Numbered from the stretch's first letter, positions 36,823-44,669 are shown. The stretch is 49,689 bases of DNA from Candidatus Yanofskyibacteriota bacterium (GCA_903830625.1 CAIKUK010000009.1:1-49689); one strand, 5' to 3'. Translations and numbers: made by a program. Notes: a model not told the origin generated them from the sequence alone.

Positions 36823-39813
36823 CTAGCTCATCGTCCGACGCAACGCGCAGTATTCACAATCCTTATCGTCGCAGAAACGGTTCCAGAATTTGAGATTTAA
36901 GATTTCATCGGCCGTTTCTTTAATGACCTCGGTCAATTCTTCCACTTCTTCAGGCAAAATGATAAACGATTCTTTTTTATATTTTCCTTTTTCGTCAGGC
37001 TCAATGAAATCAATATCGCCCGAAACCATGATGTATTTACGGCCATCTTCATATTTATTCAGAAGTAAATTATAGAACATCAGCTGGCGTTTAATATCGC
37101 CGTTGGAACTCTTGGTTGAACCTTCTATCTCGCCTCGGGTTTTCGGTTTTGAAGTTTTGTAATCCACCACATTCACTTCTTTGCCAGAGCCGAGCATTTC
37201 TATCTTATCTATTTTGCCGGTAATCCTAATATCCCCGACGCTTCGGTCGGGGCGGGCCGGCGCAAGCATAATTCCTCGGAGTTCCAATTCAGTTATCGTT
37301 TTTGTCCGCCAAGAGCCGTGATAATTATCGAAGTAGCCAGCCAAGGTTTTATTTCCTTTTTCCAGCAGTTCGTCATATTCTTTTTTACTTAATGGCTGGC
37401 GTTTTAAATAAGTCTCAAATCTAGACAAAAGAAACTTTTTATCCGCTTTGCCGGTTCGATAAGAATCAAAGAAATCTTTGAGCGTGTAATGCACGGCCGT
37501 GCCGTACATCTGATGCTTGGTTTTCGCCTGCGGAATACGGAGCAGATTGGTATAAAAATATTTCCACGGACAATCCAGATAATTATTCAGAGCGGTGACG
37601 GAAAGGCCGTTACGTTTGAACAGGTCGCCGATAAAAGCTTTACTTTTCAGATCAATACCTTTTTGGATCCGCGGAGCAAAAATTATCTCTTTCTTTTTGG
37701 CAAAATTCTTTTCAATCAACTCGGTGTCTTTGGTGGCAATCAGTTCGGGTTTTATTTCCGTGATGAATTGGCAAGGCAACTGGTCTTGCCCGCTTAAACT
37801 TTCTTTGGCATAAGAAATAGACGCGCCTTTCTTGGCTCTGGTCAGGGCCACGTAGAATAACCGCCGTTCATCATCTTCTGTCGCGCCTTTGTCCAGAATC
37901 CGGCCAGTCAGCGAAAATACCCTCGCCGGTAAGACTAAATGGTTCGGCCGGCGTTTATTGCCCCAATGGCCGTCATAAGCGTTGATAATATAGACGTATT
38001 CAAATTCCTGGCCTTTGGAACGATGTGCGGTCATGAGCCGGATTTGCCCTGCGGATGAGCTGATGCTTTTCTTTAATAATAGATTGTGGGTTTTGAGCGT
38101 AGCCAGATATTGCAGGAATTCCGGCAAGCCGTTCGTCGGATGGACTTCCACCAAATTTTTAATTTCATCAAACAAGCCGTTTAATTTATCCAGCTTCTCC
38201 ATGGTCTGGCCCTTCATGATGTATTTCAAAAATCCCGATTCGGTAATTATCTTTTCAAAAAGTTCCGGCAAAGAAATATTATGCGCCAGCGTGGCCCAGC
38301 CGGCCAGAATTTTATAAAAATTCAAAAAGGCTTCCGGATTTTCCACACCCGCTTTTTTAAGCCGGGTTTTTGATTTTATTATTTCATAAGCCGAAATCTT
38401 TTCTTTATGCGCGGATTCTATAATTTTAAACACGTCCAGCATTTCAAATCCTAAAAAATCAATATTCAGCGCTTCAAGCAGTTTCTGTTCGGAACCGAAA
38501 GTCTGCACTGTTTCCAGAATAAGCAAAACTTTTCTGATATCATAATCCGATAACAAGTCCTGGTCGGATTCAATGGCGAACGGCAGACCGGCTTTTTCAA
38601 ACATGGCCGCCACCGGCGCGGCATCGCGATTATCACGATACAAAACGGCAATTTCTTGAGGTTCAGTGCCGGCTTTTATTTTACTTTTAATATCTTCGGC
38701 TAGGAAAAAATATTCCGCCTCCGGTTTTGAGAATTCATACACGCCTATTTTTTCTTTAGGATGCACCACGTTGGCGCTTAAGGGCTTCTCGCCGGCCAGC
38801 AAGCTATGGGCCGCATCCAGGATTGGCTGGGTAGAACGATAATTCTCTTCCAGAACAATCAGTTTAGCCGACGGATACAATTTTTTAAAATATAAGAAAT
38901 TTTCCAGCGAAGCGCCTTGGAAACGGAAGATGGCTTGCTTCTCATCGCCAACCACAAAGATATTCGGATTGTCGTGATAATTGGCCAGCAGTTCCAGAAT
39001 TTTGTTTTGGGCGTTATTGGTATCTTGATGTTCGTCCACCAAAAAATACTGATACTGTTCTTGAATCTGGAGCAAAAGATTTTCATTCGCGGAAAGTTCG
39101 CGCAGCGTTTCCATAATCATGTCGCTGTAATCATAAAGCTTGGCGGACATCAGTTTGACTTGATACCATTCGTAAATTTTAGCCAGTTCGGCATTTTTGG
39201 CGATTTGTTTTTGCAGTTTTTGATAGTCGCCTTTCATTTTGCCCTTGTGAGCTCCTTTTTCATGATACAAATCATCAATCGCTTCAAAGCTTTTTAATTC
39301 AGCCGTAATAATCTTATGAAACTGCTCGGGCGAAACGCCTTCGCGTTTTAAATCATTCAAACACGCCAAAATCGGGCGGACATAAAACATCGGGTCGCCA
39401 AACGGTCTTAATTCTTTGAGCGGCAAAGTGCCAATCGCCTCCTCTATTAAATTAACCTGATCTACTTCGGTGATATTGTTCGCGCCGATAATGCGTGGAA
39501 ATTCTCCAGGATTGGATTTGATGATTTCGTTACAGAATCCATGAAAAGTATTGATGGCCACCGAATAAGCCGGCGTACCGATCATCTCAGCCAGCCGGCT
39601 GCGCATGGAAGCCACGCCCGATTCGGTAAAGGTCAGCGCTAAAATATTGCCCGGATTGATTTGAGTTTTTTGAAGAATGTTGGCGATGCGCAGAGTTAAG
39701 ATTTGGGTCTTGCCCGTGCCTGGCCCAGCCACCACCATAACCGGCCCTTCGATAGCATCGACGGCCTCGCGCTGGGCCTTATTGAGTTGTTTATAGGCTT
39801 CCTTGAATTCCAT
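36823..39813 (-). CDS. UvrD/PcrA-like helicase fused to PD-(D/E)XK nuclease
   Basis: A 996-residue protein. SF1A helicase: AGPGTGKTQ, DEHQDTNNAQ, GDEKQAIFRFQGA, LEENYRSTQ, MTAHRSKGQEFEYVY and RRLFYVALTRAK. From about residue 760 a RecB-family nuclease: CPWKYFYTNLL, GKIDKIEML, VVDYKTSKPK, and CDDKDCEYC, a cysteine set that probably binds Fe-S as in AddB/Cas4. The likely role is resection in double-strand break repair. Start MEFKEAYKQL at 39813 by homology; the ATG is flush with the 136-bp repeat. An extra LAPARPDRSVGD comes from a palindrome at 37233-37252. Confidence 0.94.
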   Translation of the reverse strand: MEFKEAYKQLNKAQREAVDAIEGPVMVVAGPGTGKTQILTLRIANILQKTQINPGNILALTFTESGVASMRSRLAEMIGTPAYSVAINTFHGFCNEIIKSNPGEFPRIIGANNITEVDQVNLIEEAIGTLPLKELRPFGDPMFYVRPILACLNDLKREGVSPEQFHKIITAELKSFEAIDDLYHEKGAHKGKMKGDYQKLQKQIAKNAELAKIYEWYQVKLMSAKLYDYSDMIMETLRELSANENLLLQIQEQYQYFLVDEHQDTNNAQNKILELLANYHDNPNIFVVGDEKQAIFRFQGASLENFLYFKKLYPSAKLIVLEENYRSTQPILDAAHSLLAGEKPLSANVVHPKEKIGVYEFSKPEAEYFFLAEDIKSKIKAGTEPQEIAVLYRDNRDAAPVAAMFEKAGLPFAIESDQDLLSDYDIRKVLLILETVQTFGSEQKLLEALNIDFLGFEMLDVFKIIESAHKEKISAYEIIKSKTRLKKAGVENPEAFLNFYKILAGWATLAHNISLPELFEKIITESGFLKYIMKGQTMEKLDKLNGLFDEIKNLVEVHPTNGLPEFLQYLATLKTHNLLLKKSISSSAGQIRLMTAHRSKGQEFEYVYIINAYDGHWGNKRRPNHLVLPARVFSLTGRILDKGATEDDERRLFYVALTRAKKGASISYAKESLSGQDQLPCQFITEIKPELIATKDTELIEKNFAKKKEIIFAPRIQKGIDLKSKAFIGDLFKRNGLSVTALNNYLDCPWKYFYTNLLRIPQAKTKHQMYGTAVHYTLKDFFDSYRTGKADKKFLLSRFETYLKRQPLSKKEYDELLEKGNKTLAGYFDNYHGSWRTKTITELELRGIMLAPARPDRSVGDIRITGKIDKIEMLGSGKEVNVVDYKTSKPKTRGEIEGSTKSSNGDIKRQLMFYNLLLNKYEDGRKYIMVSGDIDFIEPDEKGKYKKESFIILPEEVEELTEVIKETADEILNLKFWNRFCDDKDCEYCALRRTMS
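37233..37252. repeat. CCCCGAC/GTCGGGG palindrome inside the UvrD-nuclease gene
   Basis: A 7-bp perfect hairpin (37233-37239, 37246-37252) followed by CGGGCCGGCG. It encodes ARPDRSVGD between LELRGI and the nuclease motif ITGKIDK. The same arms occur in the intergenic hairpin at 45739-45758, so the sequence is a repeat family rather than protein-specific. Confidence 0.55.
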
Positions 39814-39949
39814 CCCGCACATAACAGCCATCAGTTGCTGTAACGCAGTACAATTCAACTTTGTTGATGCGTTCAGCTTCTAGAATGGTCTGCTTTGTTA
39901 ATGACTTTTCGTCCCGCAACATGTACTGCCTATGGCTGTTATGTGCGGG
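39814..39949. repeat. 136-bp element with 18-bp terminal inverted repeats, copy 2
   Basis: Same length and perfect terminal arms as copy 1 (11325-11460), about 90 percent identity; most differences cluster at element positions 88-99. Flush with the uvrD ATG. Differences in the inner stem keep pairing when read on the plus strand (GCTGA/TTAGC in copy 1, GTTGA/TCAGC in copy 2), with G-U allowed. Read from the gene side, the frame continues through it as NCTALQQLMAVMCG. Confidence 0.9.
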
Positions 39950-39981
39950 ATTCCATGTTCAGAGTATATCATTTTTATAAA

Positions 39982-40010
39982 TTGACAGGATGGTTTTATA
40001 TTCATACAAT
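39982..40010 (+). promoter_or_regulatory. Promoter of the 40032 gene
   Basis: TTGACA (39982-39987), 17-base spacer, TACAAT (40005-40010): near-perfect sigma-70 type. Confidence 0.85.
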
Positions 40011-40031
40011 CTCCCGAGGAGGGTGGGTAGT

Positions 40032-40316
40032 ATGATTATTGAGAACATTGACGTTGAAGAAATGGTGCGTCAGACGGGTATCGCGGCTGTTACGATTGAA
40101 TATGCTCTCCGAGAAGCAGAGGCCCAGCCCGGCTCAATGGAAGCAGAAAGAGAGGCCGTCTGTCGGTTCGAGCGAGAAGCGCCGGAATTGAGGGTGGCGC
40201 TCATTCTGTATCGCAGAGAGAGGATGGGCAGTCCACTGGAATACGCAATCATCCGACAGATTGCAAGCAGATTCTTCCAGAAGCCCCCAGACCGTGATCC
40301 CGGCGTCGGCAGCTGA
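40032..40316 (+). CDS. Hypothetical small cassette-type protein (94 aa)
   Basis: Start MIIENIDVEEMVRQTGIAAV at 40032 after a GAGGAGGG Shine-Dalgarno; the longer frame overlaps the promoter. All-helical and acidic: two long helices (EYALREAEAQPGSMEAEREA, then LRVALILYRRERMG) and a basic tail. No family recognised. Own near-consensus promoter and terminator. Inserted between uvrD and obgE, convergent with another cassette gene. Confidence 0.72.
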   Translation: MIIENIDVEEMVRQTGIAAVTIEYALREAEAQPGSMEAEREAVCRFEREAPELRVALILYRRERMGSPLEYAIIRQIASRFFQKPPDRDPGVGS

Positions 40317-40320
40317 AACA

Positions 40321-40372
40321 CGCACCCCGAGCATGCGCAAGATCGCATTGCCTCCGGGTGCGATTTTGTTTC
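40321..40372 (+). terminator. Intrinsic terminator after the 40032 gene
   Basis: CGCACCC/GGGTGCG outer stem with an inner ATGCG/CGCAT hairpin, then ATTTTGTTT. Confidence 0.8.
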
Positions 40373-40404
40373 AAAAAAGAATTGGCCGCCTAGTGATGGC
40401 GGCC
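40373..40404 (-). terminator. Intrinsic terminator of the 40416 gene
   Basis: On the minus strand GGCCGCC/GGCGGCC hairpin followed by AATTCTTTTTTG. Confidence 0.9.
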
Positions 40405-40415
40405 CAAGGGAGATC

Positions 40416-40706
40416 TCACTTAAAGGTTGCGGCGAGACTTCCCCAAATATCAGTACCTGGCTTCATGATCTCCTCGGCTTCGGCTTCAGTTTTGCCGTGG
40501 CAGTCCATGAGGTGCGCCTTGGTCATGCCTGTCTTGATGTACTCAGCATGACATTCAGGACAGAGACCGTCACAGCACTCTCCAGAATGCATGGCGGCGG
40601 GAACCTCAATCAGGTATTTCTTTTCCAACTCTGGACCAGGATGACGACGAAGAATCGGCCCATGGCAACTGCATCCACAGATGTGTCCACAAAGAACAAG
40701 ACTCAT
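40416..40706 (-). CDS. Cys/His-rich metal-binding hypothetical protein (96 aa), cassette type
   Basis: The start MSLVLCGHICGCSCHGPILR at 40706 is preceded by GAGGAGG; a longer frame crosses the obgE promoter and is rejected. Ten or so cysteines and several histidines (CGHICGCSCH, CCDGLCPECH, HLMDCHG) point to two or more zinc sites. The C-terminal KTEAEAEEI segment is helical. Promoter at 40725-40753, terminator at 40373-40404. Function unknown. Confidence 0.75.
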   Translation of the reverse strand: MSLVLCGHICGCSCHGPILRRHPGPELEKKYLIEVPAAMHSGECCDGLCPECHAEYIKTGMTKAHLMDCHGKTEAEAEEIMKPGTDIWGSLAATFK

Positions 40707-40724
40707 ATTAGCCTCCTCATCAAG

Positions 40725-40753
40725 AATATACGAATAGTTAGCAAAACTGTCAA
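40725..40753 (-). promoter_or_regulatory. Promoter of the 40416 gene, overlapping the obgE promoter
   Basis: On the minus strand TTGACA (40748-40753), 17-base spacer, TATATT (40725-40730). On the plus strand a TTAGCA-18-TAAAAT promoter for obgE covers part of the same bases (about 40737-40766), so the two face away from each other. Confidence 0.8.
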
Positions 40754-40776
40754 ATCTATGATAAAATCTAACCCAT

Positions 40777-41748
40777 ATGTTAATTGATGACATCACAATC
40801 AGGGTTATGGCCGGCAATGGCGGCAACGGCACGGTCGCTTTTAACAAGAACAAGATGTCTTTGGGTCCGACCGGCGCCACGGGCGGAGCCGGCGGCCAAA
40901 TCTACATAGAAGGGGTCTCCGACCTTGGCGCTTTATTGCGTTTGCGTCACAGCAAGGTTTTTAAAGCCGAAGATGGCAAAATGGGCGGCCGTCAGTACAA
41001 TGACGGTCCAACTGGCGCTGATTTAACGATTCAAGTCCCCGTGGGCACAGTGGTCCATAATTTAGATACCAAAATAGACAAAGAAGTAACCAAAATAGGC
41101 GAAAAATTTATGGTCGCCCGAGGCGGACGGGGCGGGAAAGGTAATTTCCATTTTCGTTCTTCCACTAACACCAGCCCTAAAGAATTTCAAAAAGGCGAAG
41201 ACGGAGAAAAGTATACTATCCGTTTAGAATTAAAACTTATTGCCGATGTCGGTTTGATTGGTCTGCCCAATGCCGGCAAGTCATCGCTTTTAAACGAACT
41301 GACGCGAGCCAAGAGTAAAGTCGCCAATTACGCTTTCACCACTCTGGAACCGAACCTCGGTGTTTATTATGATTTAATCTTGGCAGACGTACCGGGAATT
41401 ATTGAGGGCGCATCCGCTGGCAAGGGTTTGGGTGTTAAGTTTCTCCGACACGTTGAACGCACTAATACCCTTTTCCATTTGTTATCCGCCGAATCAAAAG
41501 ACCCGATTGTTGATTATAATATAATCCGCAATGAGCTCGGTGCCTATAATCCAGCTCTGCTTGAGAAAAAGGAATATCTTTTTATTTCCAAATCAGACAT
41601 GGTTTCATTGGCGGAATTAAAAAAGATAATTACTAAACTAAAAAAGAAGAACTCTACCGTGGTCCCGCTTTCTATTCATGATTCGGACAGTCTAGAACGA
41701 GTCAAGAAAATTCTTAACATTATCGGCGACAAAAAAGTGACTCACTAA
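40777..41748 (+). CDS. obgE: GTPase ObgE
   Basis: 323 residues: Obg domain (DDITIRVMAGNGGNGTVAFN, GGRGGKGNFHF), GTPase G1 GLPNAGKSS, G3 DVPGIIEGA, and G4 SKSDMV. The C-terminal OCT domain is absent. Obg acts in late assembly of the large ribosomal subunit and stress control. The predicted transcription start lies only a few bases upstream of the ATG and no Shine-Dalgarno is present. The only core gene on the plus strand between 26000 and 46000. Confidence 0.96.
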   Translation: MLIDDITIRVMAGNGGNGTVAFNKNKMSLGPTGATGGAGGQIYIEGVSDLGALLRLRHSKVFKAEDGKMGGRQYNDGPTGADLTIQVPVGTVVHNLDTKIDKEVTKIGEKFMVARGGRGGKGNFHFRSSTNTSPKEFQKGEDGEKYTIRLELKLIADVGLIGLPNAGKSSLLNELTRAKSKVANYAFTTLEPNLGVYYDLILADVPGIIEGASAGKGLGVKFLRHVERTNTLFHLLSAESKDPIVDYNIIRNELGAYNPALLEKKEYLFISKSDMVSLAELKKIITKLKKKNSTVVPLSIHDSDSLERVKKILNIIGDKKVTH

Positions 41749-41759
41749 AGCCACTTTTT
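41732..41759. terminator. Hairpin terminator at the end of obgE
   Basis: AAAAAGTG/CACTTTTT stem spans the obgE stop codon; A/T-rich on both sides, so it can serve both convergent genes. Confidence 0.65.
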
Positions 41760-41774
41760 ACATACCTCGGTTTT

Positions 41775-42227
41775 CTACTTTCGCTCTTCAAGTGTATTGA
41801 GGATTTTGAGAATGAGGTCATTTTGATTTTCCAAATGCTGGAGAATGGTTTCTATTTCTTCTTCGGCTTGAACATTAACTTCAAAATCAGCCTCCGCCCG
41901 GGCTTCGGCGTGTTTGCCCTGAAGATTCTGGCCGACCATGATTAACGGCAAGAGCATCAGCTGAATCATGTTGGAAATGAAAAGCCAAAGCACAAAGGCC
42001 GGGAAAGGATCAAACCGCATTTCAGCCGGACCCGACACATTCCATAATAACCAACCCAGAGTCCACACAAACACAATCAGGAAAAATCCCATTGTCCCAA
42101 TAGTTTCGGTCACGGTCAGAGCAACACGTTCAAGAACCGAAAGTCTTTCCCAGTGTTCAATATTGACATTACGGACCGGACGGCGTTTTTCCCGAAGTTG
42201 ATTAACGGATAACGGGGCGTGAATCAT
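41775..42227 (-). CDS. DUF1003 family membrane protein
   Basis: 150 residues with two transmembrane helices (about 47-65 and 78-100) and the DUF1003 pattern: DPFPAFVLWLFISNMIQLMLLPLIMVGQN (key DPFP...S...MVGQN) followed by a charged coiled-coil tail EEEIETILQHLENQND. The family is widespread and of unknown function, possibly a small channel or scaffold in the cytoplasmic membrane. Stands alone, convergent with obgE. Confidence 0.85.
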   Translation of the reverse strand: MIHAPLSVNQLREKRRPVRNVNIEHWERLSVLERVALTVTETIGTMGFFLIVFVWTLGWLLWNVSGPAEMRFDPFPAFVLWLFISNMIQLMLLPLIMVGQNLQGKHAEARAEADFEVNVQAEEEIETILQHLENQNDLILKILNTLEERK

Positions 42228-42274
42228 TGTTTAACGATACCACATTCATTTAAATATGCTATCCACTGAAAAAA

Positions 42275-42670
42275 TTATCGTTTTAATAAACCAAAGAGAG
42301 CGCCGCCAAAAACATCGGCGACAAGATCGCCAAGGGTATCAGTTAAATTACCGCCATAAATGTAATAGCGGAGAAGCTCGTGGGACACTAGAGGCGGCTG
42401 TGAAGTTGAATATTCCATGATTTCCCAAAAGAAACCGACCAACACCCCTAAGGCCATAAATATAATTACCCGCTGAAATTTATCAAATCCTTTAAATTTT
42501 TCGGACCATAAATTACTAAAGAACCAGGCGATAATAATTCCGCCTGATATGTGAAATACTTTGTCTAAATGCGGAAAGGAATCATAGATATTAAAAAAAG
42601 TAAAAACAAACGCGCCTAAAAAGATTACTGCCAGACCAATAATGAAAGGTGTAAGAGCTTTGCGGGTCAT
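42275..42670 (-). CDS. Small integral membrane protein (VanZ/DUF2238-like pattern)
   Basis: 131 residues, four transmembrane helices. Conserved-looking polar residues sit at helix ends: DKVFHISGGIIIAWF, GFFWEIMEYS and DTLGDLVADVFGG. This HxxG...E...D..D layout recalls YjdF/DUF2238 and VanZ-like proteins, but the assignment is tentative. No neighbour suggests a role. Confidence 0.6.
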   Translation of the reverse strand: MTRKALTPFIIGLAVIFLGAFVFTFFNIYDSFPHLDKVFHISGGIIIAWFFSNLWSEKFKGFDKFQRVIIFMALGVLVGFFWEIMEYSTSQPPLVSHELLRYYIYGGNLTDTLGDLVADVFGGALFGLLKR

Positions 42671-42685
42671 CGGTGTTTAAGTATA

Positions 42686-42724
42686 TCAAAACAGACCAAA
42701 ATTTCAAATTTTGGTCTGTTTTGA
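42686..42724. terminator. Long hairpin terminator
   Basis: An 18-bp perfect stem (42686-42703 with 42707-42724) and a three-base loop, downstream of the DUF5667 gene on the minus strand. Confidence 0.85.
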
Positions 42725-42738
42725 GGAGTATTAATTTT

Positions 42739-43461
42739 TTAATCTTCTGAGACTTCCCTGCATCGATCTTTAATATGATCGACCATAGGCGATGGCGGAC
42801 GATTATGTTTGGGCCGGTTTTGAATAGTATCTAAAATATCGTTACAGAATTTGGCACGGTCTTCAGGCTGGGCTTTGGGAGGGTTGATTTGGTCAAGAAC
42901 TGTCTCCGTTTCATTCTGAAAATCTTTATTTAACTCATCAATTCGAACCTGTGATTTGTCAGGAACAGGTCTGTCGGAAACAGAAGTATCAGAAGCAACT
43001 GGCGGGTCGCCATGATTTGCCTCTAATTCGGCGACTTCTTCCAGACGGCGGTGAGCAAAAGCTTGGTGAAGCTCAACTTGTTGCACCGGCGAACTTAATC
43101 CCAAACGGACTTGTTCGCTTAGGCGTTTAAAATTATAAAGCGGATGAGTGGCCGGAACATTATTGGCATCAGCGAACACGGCCATGCCGCTGGTCATAGA
43201 GAACACAGCCACGATGGCGATAGTGGCATATTTCCAAGAATTAGAACGGCTCGCCCGTCCCGATTCCGCCTTGTCGGAATCGAGGATCCTCGATTTGGCA
43301 TCAGAATGAGCATTCTGGCCAAATCGGGACTGTTGAGCCAGATTAACAAATCTCGTTCGCGCTGATTTTAAGAACGCTGGGTCGGGTTTAGTAAATTCAC
43401 GAAGACTTTTCTTGAATCGCCAAATAGCTAATTGTTCTTTAATAAAATCAATTATTTTCAT
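42739..43461 (-). CDS. DUF5667 membrane protein, sigma-linked
   Basis: 240 residues: cytoplasmic N-terminal part, one transmembrane helix (about residues 78-98, IAIVAVFSMTSGMAVF), then the DUF5667 motif PLYNFKRLSEQVRLGLSSPV and LHQAFAHRRLEEVAELEA, followed by a charged tail. The gene overlaps the sigma gene by four bases, which suggests it is the cognate anti-sigma or target membrane sensor. Residues about 43-70 (FGQNAHSDAKSRILDSDKAE...) come from a palindromic insertion at 43257-43330 located just before the helix. Confidence 0.8.
   Translation of the reverse strand: MKIIDFIKEQLAIWRFKKSLREFTKPDPAFLKSARTRFVNLAQQSRFGQNAHSDAKSRILDSDKAESGRASRSNSWKYATIAIVAVFSMTSGMAVFADANNVPATHPLYNFKRLSEQVRLGLSSPVQQVELHQAFAHRRLEEVAELEANHGDPPVASDTSVSDRPVPDKSQVRIDELNKDFQNETETVLDQINPPKAQPEDRAKFCNDILDTIQNRPKHNRPPSPMVDHIKDRCREVSED
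43257..43330. repeat. Three-hairpin palindromic insertion in the DUF5667 gene
   Basis: An outer stem GTCCCGAT/ATCGGGAC (43257-43264, 43323-43330) encloses GATTCCG/CGGAATC, the self-complementary GAGGATCCTC, and GATTTGG..CAGAATG/CATTCTG.CCAAATC. The whole is in frame and adds a charged segment ahead of the transmembrane helix. Confidence 0.75.
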
Positions 43462-43991
43462 TTTAGATAAGGGATGAGCTTTTTGCGCAACCGATGAATC
43501 GCCACCCGCAAAGCTGATTCTGTTTTACCCGTGATTTGGGCGATATCTGTGTATGGCATATCGGTGACAAAATGCATTTGAAATAATTCCTGTTCTTCCG
43601 CCGGAAAACTTTCAACTATACTCATGATTTCGCGAACTTTAGCGCTTTCATCCGACTTCACCAGTTCCTCGTTTATATTATTGCCTTCATCAGGCAAGTC
43701 GGCAAGATAAGACGGTTTTTTGTGGCGGAAATAATCAATGGCCGAATTGCGCGCGATTTGCCAAATCCAGGCCGTAAAATCCCCGCTTTTTCTATCAAAT
43801 TGATCTATACTTTTTATGACTTTCAAAAAAACTTCTTGGGTCAAATCTTGGGCTGTCTCCTTGTGCCGGATTCGGGCCATAAAAAAGGCGTAGATGGGCT
43901 TGGAAAAGTGATCAAATATCTTCTCTGCCGAGCCGGAATCACCTTTTTGTAGAGCCTCTGCCAGAACATTAAATTGGTCTTTAATAGCCAT
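43458..43991 (-). CDS. ECF-type sigma-70 family RNA polymerase sigma factor
   Basis: 177 residues: region 2 (FDHFSKPIYAFFMARIRHKE, AQDLTQEVFLKVIKSIDQFD, DFTAWIWQIARNSAIDYFRH) and region 4 (EEQELFQMHFVTDMPYTDIA, GKTESALRVAIHRLRKKL). No region 3 or 1.1, as in ECF sigmas. Paired with the overlapping DUF5667 membrane gene, it probably controls an envelope-stress regulon. TATACG eight bases before the ATG suggests a near-leaderless message. Confidence 0.93.
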   Translation of the reverse strand: MAIKDQFNVLAEALQKGDSGSAEKIFDHFSKPIYAFFMARIRHKETAQDLTQEVFLKVIKSIDQFDRKSGDFTAWIWQIARNSAIDYFRHKKPSYLADLPDEGNNINEELVKSDESAKVREIMSIVESFPAEEQELFQMHFVTDMPYTDIAQITGKTESALRVAIHRLRKKLIPYLK

Positions 43992-44071
43992 AGGATATAC
44001 GTATAAGCTGGACTCATTGTTTCTGTGTGTGTTCTATTTATAATAGCCTATTTCCTTAATTTTTCAAGCTT

Positions 44072-44109
44072 AAAAACCAAAACAGCCCGAATGGGCTGTT
44101 TTGGTTTTT
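44072..44109. terminator. Bidirectional terminator between tRNA-His and the sigma gene
   Basis: A 17-bp stem (44072-44088 with 44093-44109), GC-rich top and A/T-rich base, directly after the tRNA-His 3' end on the minus strand. Confidence 0.88.
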
Positions 44110-44114
44110 TCTGG

Positions 44115-44187
44115 GGGGATTAGAGAGAGTTGAACTCTCGCCCGCAGTTCCACAAACTGCTGTGCTAACCGTTACACCATAATCCCC
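44115..44187 (-). tRNA. tRNA-His (GTG)
   Basis: Cloverleaf by eye on the minus strand: encoded G-1, acceptor GGGATTA/TAATCCC with C73, D stem GTGT/GCAC, anticodon stem GCAGT/ACTGC with loop TTGTGGA (anticodon GTG), T stem GAGAG/CTCTC with TTCAACT. CCA is not encoded. The G-1:C73 pair confirms histidine identity. Its 5' 16 bases overlap the end of the HNH gene. Confidence 0.93.
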
Positions 44188-44669
44188 ATAAATTTTTTCA
44201 TTTCTTCCTTATCTTTGTGTATCAACCGATGACAATTATAACACAACCAAACTAGATTTTCAATGTTATTATTTTTTCGATTTTGATTGATATGATGAAC
44301 TGTTAGAAGGCGTAGATCAATAATGCCACAACGCTTACAAATTTGTGAACCTTTACTGCAAAGCATTATTTTACGATATATATTCTCGCCACCTTTCCAA
44401 TTGGGGTGAGCCGGACCTGAATACATAACTGAATTTCTCCACAGTGTCTGGCAAGATTTATCACAGAAATAATTACCACTTTTTGAGTGATCTAAATGTT
44501 TTGGCATTCTCCAGACATCCTTTCCGCATGTAGTACAAACAACGTACTTTCCTCGTCGACGAGCTTGAGCAGAACAAGTGTTAGAGCAGTATTTTCCATC
44601 ACCACGTTTCAGGTGAGATGGTTTTACATAGAATTCTTTCTTGCAAATACCACAAAAAACTAGGGGCAT
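44172..44669 (-). CDS. HNH endonuclease with zinc fingers
   Basis: 165 residues. The N-terminal half has two treble-clef-like zinc fingers (CGICKKEFYVKPSHLKRGDG...YCSNTC and CTTCGKDVW...YFCDKSC); the C-terminal half is an HNH domain (CKRCGI...LLTVHHINQNRKNN, LVWLCYNCHRLIH). This is typical of freestanding homing-type or phage HNH nucleases. Its last eight codons and stop overlap the 5' end of tRNA-His, so it probably moved next to this tRNA. Confidence 0.88.
   Translation of the reverse strand: MPLVFCGICKKEFYVKPSHLKRGDGKYCSNTCSAQARRRGKYVVCTTCGKDVWRMPKHLDHSKSGNYFCDKSCQTLWRNSVMYSGPAHPNWKGGENIYRKIMLCSKGSQICKRCGIIDLRLLTVHHINQNRKNNNIENLVWLCYNCHRLIHKDKEEMKKFMGIMV

Noticed and set aside
40416-40880. 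Long 154-codon version of the Cys-rich gene
   Set aside because: Its extra N terminus is antisense to the obgE start and covers both promoters; the SD and promoter support the start at 40706.
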